From contig CM056383.1 of NCBI GenBank assembly GCA_029718625.1, forward strand, positions 68,494,158 to 68,558,157: 64,000 nt of DNA, given 5' to 3'. Under the pieces are notes generated by a model. The model had not been told where the DNA came from. It did no database searches and was given only the letters and a program-made list of their open reading frames with translations. Each line of letters begins with the position of its first letter. Positions within the stretch are counted from its first letter, which is position 1. A program made the translations under genes and the position numbers. This DNA is from Synaphobranchus kaupii (Eukaryota; Chordata; Actinopteri; Anguilliformes; Synaphobranchidae). Shown piece by piece: positions 1 to 11,627 of the stretch.

Positions 1-705
1 CGTGTTTGACATTATTAATTGGCTTTTCTGTGCAAGGAGTCAAATAGATGAAAAAGGTTTATCAAGCTGAAATAATTAATTTCACCCCAAATTCGCTGAC
101 AGTTCAGTTCTGAAGGAAAAAAAGAAAAAACTAATTTCTCCTTTCTCAACTTTTCTCACACTCACACAAGGTTTCGTATGGTGGATTCATAATGGCTATA
201 GCCAAAAAATGTGAGGTTTCTAATAAAATATAATTAAAAAGGAATTTAATTAACTGAAACGGCAGAAAGGGAAATGGTTCCTTTTTATCTTCCTCACTTA
301 CAATAGGCAAAGATTAGTGGCCCACATTAGTAGACTAATGTGGCATACATTTTATTCCAATTAGTTCAAAATGAAAAAGAAAATTATGTATTTAAATAAT
401 ACCATGGACTGTTACACATATCGTTTTAATCACCAACTTATCAATTGCTTCTTTGCTCTCATAATTACCATAATTAATGCCTTTGAAAACTATCCATACA
501 CTAAGGAATACAATTTAAAGAGCACCTGATGTTCAACAATAAGCAGAAGTCTCTCCAAATGAGGAGAACTGAGAACTGATCTTCTAACGCTGTGAGAAAA
601 TCATAATGCAAAGACAAGGTCTGAACAAAGTGAGGCAGCTGCATTCTGGGAAATCTTTCATATCTTTCATAAGATTCATACCACATTCATAAACCCTATC
701 GAAAT
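1..705. other. AT-rich non-coding DNA, no gene seen
   Basis: No open frame here resembles a known protein and the base composition is AT-rich. The only structure I noticed is a short inverted repeat at 322-343 (CCACATTA, six-base loop, TAATGTGG), too small to interpret. Confidence 0.6.
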
Positions 706-880
706 AGGAGTGCTGATCTGAGATCAGTTTTGCCTTTTAAACTCAGAATGAAGGCTGATAAGGAAGGATCCCAGGAGTGTTGATCTGAGATCAGTTTTGC
801 CTTTTAAACTCAGAATGAAGACTGATAAGGAGGAATCCTAGGAGTGCTGATCTGAGATCAGTTTTACCTTTTAAAGGATC
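706..880. repeat. 67-bp tandem repeat, about 2.6 copies
   Basis: The unit beginning GGAGTG(C/T)TGATCTGAGATC recurs at 707, 774 and 841, a period of 67 bp. Copies differ at only a few positions; the third is cut short inside the TTTTACCTTTTAAA stretch. Each unit contains the near-palindrome CTGATCTGAGATCAG. The array lies about 30 bp upstream of a Gypsy pol fragment, so it may be part of, or next to, the same decayed element. Confidence 0.85.
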
Positions 881-911
881 CCAGATCAGGACCCCTTTAG
901 AGGTTTTGTGA

Positions 912-1147
912 ATATTGGGCAAGGTGGTGGGACAGGGTCAAGTTAAGCCTGTGCGAGCCAAGGCACTTGCCATTGGTCACTTCCCACCTCCTACTACAGA
1001 GTAGGAGCGTATGTGTTTTTTTTAGGAATGGTCAGTTACTACCGTAACGTTTGTTCTAATTTCTCTACAGTGGTCACTCCGCTGACTGATCTGTTACAAG
1101 CAAAGGTTGCATTTAAATGGGCCTCAGTCTGTTTAGATGAACTAAAT
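912..1147 (+). pseudogene. Decayed Ty3/Gypsy pol fragment (reverse transcriptase-RNase H junction)
   Basis: Translating from 912 gives ILGKVVGQGQVKPVRAKALA, followed by a stretch containing IGHFPPPTT. After an in-frame TAG and a one-base shift in a T run near 1017-1023 comes FLGMVSYYR and then TPLTDLL. This is the typical connection between the Gypsy reverse transcriptase thumb and RNase H. The stop, the frameshift and the absence of catalytic blocks show it is a dead remnant. It is not closely similar to the Gypsy element at 59966-64000 (which has [11 protein letters not shown] at the equivalent position), so it comes from another lineage. Similarity appears to fade out after about 1147. Confidence 0.8.
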
Positions 1148-4020
1148 TAATACAGAATGAAAAAGCCAAGCTGAGGTCCCTTCCAATAACTGGACACCGA
1201 TTTGGAAACAGACATATTTTAACGGCAGGCTCACTGACACCAATGACTACGCTCGCGAAACAAATGAGCTATTGATCTAAACATAAATAAATAGCAGTCA
1301 ATATACCTATTAAAGTGAGCCCCAGTAGTTCCCCACCATGATCATGTGGATTGTGGACAGCCTTTTCCCCCCATTTGGACCCTTACCATATTCCAGACTT
1401 AGCAGGACCAATGATCGGGGATGTTTTAGAAGATGGTGGCCACCCTGAACTGCAGAACGGAGGTGGAACTGCTACAGCGTCACAAGGAACACTGCGAGAA
1501 CATAACGAGAACATTACAAGAGCGTCACGAGAACGTTACCTGCCAGCTGGAACGCGTGCCCTCTGCCCCAGCATCACGACAGGGGAGTTCCCCAAGCCTA
1601 GCAGCTTCGCTCTCAGCGGGCGAGGAGCTGACTGTGGACCCCTGCTGTAGAGTTCAATAATGTCCGATTCACCTTGAACCCCCCACCCCCACCGACCTCA
1701 CACACCCGAGGCCACATACGCATATATGAAAAGCATATTCATATGAGTATATGAAAAGGTTGAGCAATAAGTAAATGAGTCGGTGAGTGACAGCCAGCCC
1801 CCCAGGTCATACGTACATTTGACACACTTGACTTCACATGTATATTAAAACACTTCCCGGCAAATGTCTAAGATATTACCTCCACAGGCCCTCTGGTGTT
1901 CACTAGGGAAGGGTAATACAGATGAAATTCGGAGCATTAGCTGTTATCTCTAGGTTGGCCATCGCCAGTTTAACTGCCGTTCATAATATTCTTTCGTAAG
2001 TTCCACACCCACTCAATACTCTTTTAGATTACAGTAATGCATAGGAGCAGGTTTGTGTCTCCCCCCCCCAACTGTGGGGGAGACACACTGCTGGACCTCA
2101 TAGTCTTGTGTAGTCAAACATCAAGTCTAACAAGCATACCAGCTGGTCTAGCAACTAATTCATATTAAAATATTGGGGGTGACATGTCTTCCTGCCCCCT
2201 GCCCCCAACCCCCCTCCCCCCTATATATATGCAGTAATGCAATGTTGAGTTATTCATTTCACTGGCCACAAAATGACCACATATGTCCAACAGCCTTTGA
2301 GATATGTCCTGAGGATTTTGTTGAGCCTTTTATTTCTGATTCAATTATCCGCCATTAATGTGGCCAGTGTTCACTTTCGCTCAAGTGTGTGATACTGAAT
2401 CTGAGGCTGACAGCGCCGCCGTCATTAAGACTAATTATTTTCTTTGTGAACACATAGAAGATAATTAATTATATTCATTGCCTCGTCAGAGGAACCCGAG
2501 GACAATGCTACGCTAGCCAATCTGTTTGCCATTGAATGCGAGCAATTTGCCAAGCATCCTTACAATGCCAATTGCGTGTAAATCATTTTTATGTAACGCA
2601 TACAAGCCCCAGAGCACAGCTCTTCAGATGTGTGGGTGTGTCCTGTTAGAATGCAATTTCCCATGCACTCAAAAGGACACTATTATTCAGAATTTACTGC
2701 CCACGAGCACACTGGAATCCTAATTTTAAAAGTAAAATGTGTTCAAATTACAAATGGAGAATAAATAGCCACATATAGCCCCATGGCGTTATTTTATGTG
2801 TGGAAGACATTTTCTTTTTTGTAAATATGAATATACAGTGACTGGAGTTGAGGGATGATGAGAATGCTGGTGAATGTTCAGGGATTTATAGAGCCATTTA
2901 TCCGAAAGCCTTTCCTCTAAGTGTCCCAGTGGTGGAGCAGGGCTATTCAGAGCCCTGTGGTACTCTGGGGATGTACGAGCCACTCTGGTCACTGAGTTGT
3001 GATCCGCACAGGAACATCATCCCTCAAACCCCAGGCCTCCAGGGACCCTCCTACCCCACCCCATCCACCCCACCCCCAGCCGCTGGGGACGGCCCGCCCC
3101 TAATTACACCAGGCGGCTCATTTAAAGCTGATAATTGATTTGAATAGATTGGCCGCTTCGACCGGCGACGAAAGGCACCTGAAACAGTTGGTGCCGTTGA
3201 TTCCCCCTCATCTGCAACTTTCAATTGGTGGGGCAGTCTACCGCGACCCTTTTAATGTCACTGCGGGTCATTACTTACATTTATTACACTTCTAAAAGGG
3301 GACAGCTCCGCTCTCTATCCCCCACCCATGCATCTATCCTGCCAAATCCTGACCCCATAAAGACGAGGGAAATGGCTTCTCTAGAGGTTTTCATTGCGAC
3401 TCTTGACCTTTAAGCTACATAATGGATGATGGTTAAAGATCTTTTTTTAATTTTTTTTTAACCAGACTAATGCAAGCCCTGAAATGGTCTGTCACTGCAT
3501 GTGACAAAGCCTGTACAGGTCTATGTGCTCTTTTTCTGATGTGGTTGGTTGTAATAGGTTTAGAGGAGGCGCTATGAGGTGAACTATTCATAATGTAAGC
3601 ATCAGTGAGTCTGGACAGCTTTGCCTCTGAGTCGACATGCAGAAGACACTCATCAAAACTGTACCACTTGAGTTGGCTAGAAAAGACCAGAAGAACACAC
3701 GCCGTTTTAAAAGCATAAAACTAGCAAAGATGGCCAACTGTCAGTCCTTCTTAATCAAGTGCTGAGCATCTTTAAACTGATTTGAAGAATGGAGAAAGTG
3801 TTTAGGTGAATATGTTAGACTACAATATGTTTATGTGATGCAAATTGGCCTACACCTTCCCCTCGATAGGCTGTATCCAATGTTGGGGTATATTGAAAAG
3901 AAGTGAGTTTCTGAGGCATAATAAAAAAATTAAAAAAATGGTACCTACTCCTGTAAAATAAAATGTACAATTTAATACCTGTTAATGACACATTAACAGA
4001 TATGGTTTTTCGATAACAGT
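1148..4020. other. Non-coding DNA, no gene supported
   Basis: A 75-codon frame at 1433-1660 follows the Gypsy debris and encodes a Glu/Arg/His-rich, possibly helical stretch. It could be leftover element sequence, but I do not recognise it. The remainder holds short C-rich and AT-rich tracts and no splice-flanked conserved exon that I can identify. Confidence 0.55.
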
Positions 4021-4024
4021 GTTA

Positions 4025-4110
4025 AAAATTACAAACCCCAATTCCAAAAAGTTGGGACAGCATTTAAAATGCACATAAAAGCAGAAAGCAGTGATTTGTA
4101 AATTGTCTCT
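4025..4110. repeat. Dispersed teleost repeat fragment (ACAAACCCCAATTCC type)
   Basis: The stretch starting TTACAAACCCCAATTCC and continuing AAAAAGTTGGGACAGC, then AAAGCAGTGATTTGTAAA, matches from memory a very common interspersed repeat of fish genomes. Only one partial copy is present, its class cannot be assigned from this fragment, and its edges are approximate. Confidence 0.5.
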
Positions 4111-4853
4111 TACATATATGTAATTGAAAACAATGACTTCTTTCCTACCAGTATTTTGGGCACGAGCCCCTCTCCAATTTCCTGTCACTCATCCGCACTG
4201 GCCCCTCCCCCTTTCTGAGGCTCATGTTCATGGCTTTTTCTGTCCCTGACAGTTAACGCCCACTGTCTGCCTGCCGCCTGTCAATCAGCACCAGGGGGGT
4301 GATTCAGCTGTATTAAGGTCAGCACTTCACAGTGCAACAGCCCAGGTGTGGGCAATGCTGTAACTTCCTGTTTTTCCTATCCGACCAATCAGATCTGCCA
4401 AAAGGATCATCAGCATTACAGGCTCTCTGCTGCACTCTGAGTTCTATGGTACACAATGCAGTCTAAGCCTGAGTGAGGTCATTTGTGTCAGAATGAATGC
4501 TCTCTTTTTTTGACAAAGTGCTATTTTGGCAAAAAGACCACAAATGTAAAGTACTACTCACATACCAATGTTCTCACCTGTCAGATAGCTAGTAGGCCTA
4601 TACTTTTATTATGAATAAAATCCCGTAATCAATTTATTTGTTGTCAATTCTGAATTACGCAGTCAATAAAGGCACTACATATGAGGGCAGGCTGGGCCCT
4701 ACAGAATTAATATATCTAGTTTGAATCTGGGTTCTGACATCTAACTCTGGCCGGGAGTCTCCTGTAATTGGATACAGTTGCATTATTCCTGCTGGGTAGG
4801 GTGGTGTTAGGTTGACATGGATTCTATGGGAACTAAACTGCAGCTCTAATGTA
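4111..4853. other. Non-coding DNA, no gene seen
   Basis: No frame with recognisable protein content. Ordinary mixed-composition sequence between the dispersed repeat and the 68-bp minisatellite. Confidence 0.5.
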
Positions 4854-5392
4854 CACTGTGTGGTGTAGAATGTTGTAATGTAATTTTAGAGAGTATCTTA
4901 GTGCAGGTGCAATATCTTTACTACTGTGTGGTATAGAATGTTCTAATGTAATTTTAGAGAGTATCTTAGTGCAGGTGTAATATCTTTACTACTGTGTGGT
5001 ATAGAATGTGAAATGTAATTTTAGAGAGTATCTCAGTGCAGGTGCAATATCTTTACTACTGTGTGGTATAGAATGTGTAATGTAATTTTAGAGAGTATCT
5101 TAGTGCAGGTGTAATATCTTTACTACTGTGTGGTATAGAATGTGAAATGTAATTTTAGAGAGTATCTTAGTGCAGGTGCAATATCTTTACTACTGTGTGG
5201 TATAGAATGTGTAATGTAATTTTAGAGAGCATCTTAGTGCAGGTGCAATATCTTTACTACTGTGTGGTATAGAATGTGAAATGTAATTTTAGAGAGTATC
5301 TTAGTGCAGGTGCAATATCTTTACTACTGTGTGGTATAGAATGTGTAATGTAATTTTAGAGAATATCTTAGTGCAGGTGTAATATCTTTACT
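4854..5392. repeat. 67-68 bp minisatellite, about 8 copies
   Basis: The phrase ACTGTGTGGTATAGAATG recurs at about 4855, 4923, 4991, 5058, 5126, 5192, 5260 and 5328. Each copy continues with a conserved TAATTTTAGAGAGTATCTTA block and a GCAGGTG(C/T)AATATCTTTA block. Copies differ mainly just after GAATGT (TGTAATG, TCTAATG, GAAATG, GTAATG) and at C/T in GGTG(C/T)AATA. The GAAATG and GTAATG forms alternate in the middle of the array, suggesting that a two-unit block was copied as one. Confidence 0.92.
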
Positions 5393-6202
5393 TCACCAAA
5401 CCTCCCATCTAAAGCACTTTGAGATTGTCACTATTAATTGAAAAGCACTATGTAAATGCATTATTAAATAATAATGAGTAAATAATAAAAGTCTTTTAAT
5501 TATTATGCCTTTTCTTTTTTGGTCTATCAGTCTTGGTATATTTGCGTTTCATCCATGTATAAATATTTCCATTTGATCAGGAAGCTACCGAAAGTGCAAT
5601 TTATCTACTCTGTTTTTGACCAGGCCCACAGCCACGTTTGGGTTATGGCAGGAGGTTATCTCTGAGTGGAAAGATGAGGTCATACATCAGCCAGTGTTGG
5701 TGATTTATTCTGTGTGTGTGTTTTTTTTTTTTTTAACCAGACAGCTCAGGCCTGGACCCTTGGGAGAACTGTCTGTGTTGGTGGTATTCTCCTTACTCCT
5801 TTCACAGTTATAAATGGCATTCTTTCTGCTTCTTTTACAAATTAGAAGCAGAGCTTTAGGCCAACCGGGCACTTCAGCCAGAGAGGGAGAGACTAGCAGA
5901 CTAGGTGTGCGGATAATCTGTTGAAGAGCACGTTCTAGTGGTGTCAGTGAGCACAGCAACTTAGGGTACTTCATGCTACTCCTGAGTCATTAGAAACTTG
6001 CTGTTCAGTATTTTCTTTCCAATATAGACTGGAAGTGTTTATTAACAGTAATAGACTATATGTTTATATATGTAACACGTTTTTAGTGGAGAATAAGTAC
6101 GGCTCATATCAAACTGCTGCAATTACAGAAGCATCCCAATTAAATTAGCTGCTCAACTGCAGCGCTGTTCAGTTAGAAAAGATTCTCTCTATCCCTCTCT
6201 CC

Positions 6203-6256
<54 letters not shown>

Positions 6257-8248
6257 ATAACATACAAATGTTACTTCACAATTTTATCTTAAAACCTTAT
6301 AATAGTAGAAAACGTATGCCAGAATCGTGCTGTACACATCTATGGAATAGATTCATAGTTTATGAGCAATTTAGCGAGTGCTTCAGCACCCAGTTATTAT
6401 TCAATGGGTTTGAGATGAGCACAATTCATTTTCCATCTTATCGCATAACCTTGAAAAAATAACGCTTAGTCCAAATCCACTGACTTGTCATCGGCGAAGA
6501 GCACACAACAGCCACGTCGACAGCGTTGCTCTGGTCAGAGTGGGGATTTTACACCGTCTCAGCTGACGATACACAGTCAGGAGGGAACACTACCGACACA
6601 CTCAACTTGCCCGTGAGCTAAAGCTTTGCTCCGGTTCCTTCAGCCGAAAGCAAACATATTTACCCACTGATCAGGATTTGCTGTATTTTTGCCAGGTACT
6701 CAAAGGTGTTCAAAGAATTTATTCCTCAATGGAATGAGATCTAAGACAGGATTGTACTCGCAATTCTTTTCAGCCCTTTAAACAATAATTATCATGGCAT
6801 TTGCTTCATAGTTTTGCTGTTCATTTTGTACAACTTTTGACGCTCAAATACGATGTCATTTACAAAAAGGACCTTCACTTTCAATCATATGTGTTCAATG
6901 TATTTATGATGCACGATTAATCGTGATATGTTAAAATCTAATAAATTCCCTAACACATATTTTATACATATGGCAGGCCCAGGCCCTCAATAGCATTATT
7001 AAAAGGGCTCGCTGTCCTGAATCAGCCCATAAACACATTTAACACACATCCAAAGGAAACCAGTGCTGGCTCAAGAGGCTTTCGCCTCATAAGACTTTTC
7101 TCCATTTTTTTACAAGTTCTTATTTTTTTGAGAGAATAAAATGTTTCCTCCATGAGAAACAACGATTGCATAGTTTTTTCCTCTACTTGATCTGGAAAAA
7201 AATATACCATTAACTAAAATAATTGAATTTAATTTGTTTGAGGTATGTTTCACGAAGCCAGAATGTTCAGCTATTAAACAAAAAGATTTTGTGTCATATC
7301 TGTGATTTGTTTATTTGCTACAAAGTAAAAAATCTGGGTGAACATCCTCTAAGTGTGGTGATTCCATAATATTTGCCAGGGGTTGTATGTGTTACACTGA
7401 AGGACATTTAAAGGAGAATATCTTTCCATATTTTTTTTAATTAGTTGCACACCAGTTATTTAAGTCACTTTTTGCTTCAAGACAAACAGCTGAACAGCAA
7501 ATGTACTGCATTTAAAGTATTGGGAACAAAGCATCTGAGTGTGGAAACTCAAGGCATGTTATCTAGCTGAAACAAATCACAGTATATTTTACCACATCAG
7601 TATATGACTGCATCAGGTGGTTGAATTAGTAGTTAGTTATATGTATAATGATACTGGTATAACACAACTTGGAGCTTGTCCTGTCATGTATTTAAAAAAA
7701 GGGCAGCTTGAAAACAGATTTTTTCCCCCTACTGTAGCCAGCTGTGCAGCCAAACATTTATGAATTGCCAAAGCCATATTGTGAAACAAGCATTCCTCCA
7801 GCTGCTGGGGATACAGAATAGAAGGTCTTTTAATCAGGAGTACAGAAGAGGACAAACAAATTAACAAAAAAAAAAAATCATAATAAAAATAGACAAGATA
7901 AAATACAATAACTAGATAGCTGCGGCCATTCCAGACCACCAGCTCCTCGTCTATCATAGCCTTGTTTCAGTAGGGTCCATACAGAAGAAAACGCCCCCAT
8001 GCACTGGCAGCTGCCCCATTGGACGGGCCAATTAGAATGTTTTTGTTTTACCGAGAGAGGCCTTTGTCCTGTAGCATTTGGGGACAGCAGGAAGGGGACC
8101 TCATGCTGGTCATCAGTCATAGCATGAATGGCCCAAAGAGAGAACCTCCCAGCTAATGCAGACAGACCCCACTCAAGCCCTGCACTCACAAGCATATCCC
8201 GCAACAGCCAAAAGCACTGTCTCATATATCTCCTCAGCCTTCTGCACA
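5393..8248. other. Non-coding DNA, no gene seen
   Basis: Mostly AT-rich with no protein-like frame. It contains a CA run at 6213-6255 and a perfect 14-bp palindrome CACGATTAATCGTG at 6912-6925. Minus-strand frames near 7640-8490 are interrupted by simple repeat and look random. Confidence 0.5.
6213..6255. repeat. (CA)n microsatellite
   Basis: About 21 uninterrupted CA dinucleotides preceded by a CT-rich tract (CTCTCCCTCTCTCTCT). Confidence 0.97.
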
Positions 8249-8250
8249 GA

Positions 8251-8289
<39 letters not shown>

Positions 8290-8445
8290 TGTGAGTGTGT
8301 GCGTCCATGTGTGTGGTCTGTGTGTAAGTGTGCGTGTGCATATGTGTTTGTGTGTGTATGCATATGTGCGTGTGTGTGTGTGTGTGTGTGGATGCGTGAG
8401 TGCATGTGTGTGTATGTGTGCGTGTGTGTGTTGTCCGTGTGTGTG
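8249..8445. repeat. Compound (GT)n / TGTGCG microsatellite
   Basis: A pure GT run (about 8251-8287) followed by roughly 150 bp of interrupted GT with GTGCGT, GTGCAT and GTATGT variants. It generates long cysteine/valine-rich frames on + and histidine/threonine-rich frames on -, none of which should be read as genes. Confidence 0.95.
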
Positions 8446-9394
8446 TGTTTCTGCATCATTTCCAATTTACCTGGTGCCTTTCCCATGCTTTAATGGCAGC
8501 TAGCTACACAAAAACTCCACTCCCTAATGGATGTTTGTTTAACGTGGTGAGAAGACATGTTAAAACATTTATTCCAAGACAGCAGCAGGGTGTTAGTACA
8601 GAAAAAAAAAAAAAATGAATTATTGATTTCTTGGCTGCACGCAATCATATTTTGAGATGAATTATTGCATACCGTAACATCAGCCTGAAGGTTCTGGAAA
8701 TAAATTCTAGGTTTGGAAAGATGCGTTTGAATGCGGTATGCATGACAGATAGAACAGGATGAGGCTACTGCATTGTGGGTCTCTGGAACTCATTGAGAGT
8801 CTGGTAGTTTAGACAGAGACCTTGGTTCATAAATACACAAGTAGACAAAAAAAAATACAGTAGATTCCAGATTAGACCAGTCCAGAGAGAATCTATACAT
8901 CTGATCTTCGTAAAAACAACAACAATAGCCAAATTCTAAGAGACATGCTTTTATTTGTTCAGTAATTCTTGCAGTGCTCAGAATTTAAAAGCCATCGATG
9001 GCATCAATCTCGGAATTTCTCAGTTTTACTCACTGGGTTGGTAGGCAAACTCGACATGTACGATCTCCAAATAAGTACAAAACATCCCTGTCTTTATTTT
9101 TAGGACTGTCCTTAAACTATTCCTTGATGTTATTTCTAAGAGGACGACATGCCTCCATTCTCAGAAAACAAACTTTGAATGCCTGCCCTCCTTACGTCAA
9201 TGGCACCCCTTAACAGAAATGCACTTTGGGATAGAACACATGTAATTGCAAGCTAAATCTGATTGGTTCCTTCCTACGCAGAGACTTTTGTCCTCCTTTC
9301 TCCTCAGATTGAAAGCAGAGAGAAGCAGACTCGTCATCATCTGCGGTGTTTCTGAGGCCCGGTGCCTCAACCCTAAAAACAAAAAAACCTCGGC
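8446..9394. other. Non-coding DNA, no gene seen
   Basis: AT-rich, with short A-runs (about 8599-8614 and 8848-8857). No recognisable coding segment. Confidence 0.5.
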
Positions 9395-9720
9395 CCTGCC
9401 AAGACCCACCGCCGACATGGCAAGCCGTTCCCGCCGCATTCTCCGTTTCCAGGTCGCGACCCTCAGCGGCGTCCGTTATCGCCGCGCGGCGTGTCGCCGT
9501 GGCGAGGCCTCGCCCGCCGCATTGTCCTCGCCACGGCGACCCGCAGCCGGGTGACGGAGATAATCCCCCACCCCATGGCAACCGCCAGCCCGCCCGCCTT
9601 CCTCCGCCAACTCTCCAGCCGGGCATGGGGCGACAAGCCGGTCCCCCCCCAAATTGTCGGCCTGACAAAGACACGGTCGGAGCCGGGCGGTGAAATGAAG
9701 CGAAGGAGCTGGGCTGCCAA
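9395..9720. promoter_or_regulatory. GC-rich CpG-island-like segment
   Basis: About 320 bp of strikingly GC- and CpG-rich sequence in an AT-rich neighbourhood. CG dinucleotides are dense around 9460-9570 (for example GTTATCGCCGCGCGGCGTGT). It contains a perfect 14-bp inverted repeat, TCGCCGTGGCGAGG at 9494-9507 and CCTCGCCACGGCGA at 9526-9539. Overlapping frames stay open on both strands, which is expected where stop codons are rare. I see no recognisable exon. Candidates are an orphan CpG island, a promoter of an unannotated transcript, or a conserved regulatory element. Confidence 0.55.
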
Positions 9721-11035
9721 GGCCTCTGAAAGGACTCATGTAAATGTCGGGAAGACGCAGACAAGCGCAGGCACCGTCGTGCGCCATGGAAACCCAGCAG
9801 CGGGGAGGGAAACTCGTCTTCTGCTTCTACTTCTTTTTTAAAAATCTTTCTCTCTTTTTTTTTGGTCTTAGTAAGTTCCTGTCAGGAAGGGCAACAGCAG
9901 CGGTTTCTGCCTGGGAGACGACACCCAATAGAACAATCCGGAATGCCTCTCGGAGGGCAAACGGAAGTTTGCTTCACAACGCAGACGTAGCTTTCAAGCC
10001 TTTTAGACTGATGTATTACAGCATTGACATTTCTCTGTCTATCGAATATTACTTTCAGGTCACAAAGCTATTTTCCAATAATATATTTGAGGAATTGCAT
10101 AACATTGACCACTGACTGTTGTATAACAAAAGCTTAGAAACGCAATAGTAAACACAGTGGCATCAATACCTTTTCATACTAGCAATAAAAAACAGAGCGT
10201 ATGCTATATCCCTGAATGCTAAGTCTATATGGGTCACACAAGCAATAAAAGGTATTGATTTTTAGATTTTTATTCCTAAAAGAGTCTTACAGTGCAGATT
10301 TATTGCTTGAAGTTTTCACACTTACAGAACTAATAAAACATTTCTCATCACATTTCTCTAAGAATTCACACTCCACAGCCGTCACAAGCTGTCTCACACT
10401 ACTGAGACGGAAGCACGGGTACACTGGCTCCAGCATTACGTCAGCTCCGGAGAATTAGATGAAATCATTCAACAACAATAGACAGATTGAGGAGCCTCTT
10501 CCTGAGATTTAAACAGTATCGCCGCCATCTGACAGGGCAGAGCGAAATAAAATATCTGTCTCCGGCCTGTAGAAACGAGCGCATTGTGCTTTATAGCTGG
10601 GCGTGACAGGTTAGATGAGGGGTCTGGGGGGGTCACAAACATCAGTTGAAATGTAGCGGGAGAGTGGCAGGCCGCTTCACCAAGCCGGGCACGGGGGCGG
10701 GGCTCGACGCCATATTACAGCCAGATACATCACCCCCCCCGTGACAGTGTCCCCGTTCACCTCGTCGCCACAGAAACGCTGACCCCGCCCCATCGCAGGA
10801 GACACCTTCGCCTCCAAACATCTCTTTTAACATGCAAACTGAGGGCCTTTGTGTCCGCCCCACCTCCCCAATGCCACCGCAAACGGCAACGCCGCACACA
10901 GGCGGACAGGGGATGATGGAGCCCTTTTTGATTTTTGACCCCATTTCCTATCTGTCCCAGTCAGAGCTCTCTCCGTGTCCGTCTCCAGCCTTCCCATCAT
11001 ACACTGGGGATGGGTTCTTTCATGCCTCGGTGAGA
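9721..11035. other. Non-coding DNA with a second moderately GC-rich patch
   Basis: 10500-10990 is again richer in G+C than its surroundings, with a C run at 10732-10740, but lacks the dense CpG of the 9.5 kb island. No frame resembles a known protein. Confidence 0.45.
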
Positions 11036-11039
11036 AGAG

Positions 11040-11350
11040 GGAAGAGATTATGCATCTATAACTTCACGAAGCAACACTGTTTATTGCCCCTAAAACACAG
11101 GTTGTAGAGTAATTTCATACGCATACAAAAATTTCAATAAATTAGCATGGCAAAGTAATTTGATTGAATGGATTAGTAAAGTAGAAATAATTCCCAATGG
11201 GAAGAAATTATGCATCTATAACAACACAAAATAAACACTGTTTATTGCCCCAAAAACACAGGTTAAGGAGTAGTCATACGCATCCAAAAACCAAATAAAT
11301 GAACATAGGAAAGTACTTTGATTGAATGGACTGGTAAAAAATTCCCAATT
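11040..11350. repeat. Imperfect direct duplication, about 160-bp unit, two copies
   Basis: AAGAGATTATGCATCTATAA near 11041 and AAGAAATTATGCATCTATAA near 11202 each begin a unit. Each continues with ACACTGTTTATTGCCCC, ACACAGGTT, a TCATACGCAT block and AAAGTA(A/C)TTTGATTGAATGG. Several indels separate the copies, so this is older than the neighbouring 47-bp array. Confidence 0.85.
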
Positions 11351-11627
11351 TATAATAGATAACAAACACAAAGTAGATAAAAACAACAGCTGGGTTTAAT
11401 GAGAAATATTAAGAAATGGTATATACGCATGGGTGTTGTATTAACATGACAAACAGATGATTAATCAAGATAATTCAGTAATAGTAGCATGGTTGTTAAT
11501 GTTGTGGACGTGTGGCTTTCATGAAATCTTTCAGACTGAACCACGTGAATAAAAAATCCAACCACTGAAAACACAGTAATTGGTGAATACAATCTTTCTG
11601 ATGTTGTTTCTTCTTTCAATTGCAGGT
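11351..11627. other. Non-coding DNA, no gene seen
   Basis: AT-rich spacer between the 160-bp duplication and the 47-bp array. Confidence 0.5.

Noticed and set aside
8156..8618. Cysteine/valine-rich and histidine/threonine-rich frames
   Set aside because: Translations of the GT/CA microsatellite.
9210..9841. Overlapping frames of 80-184 codons on both strands
   Set aside because: They sit in the CpG-rich island where stops are rare, overlap in several frames and show no domain.
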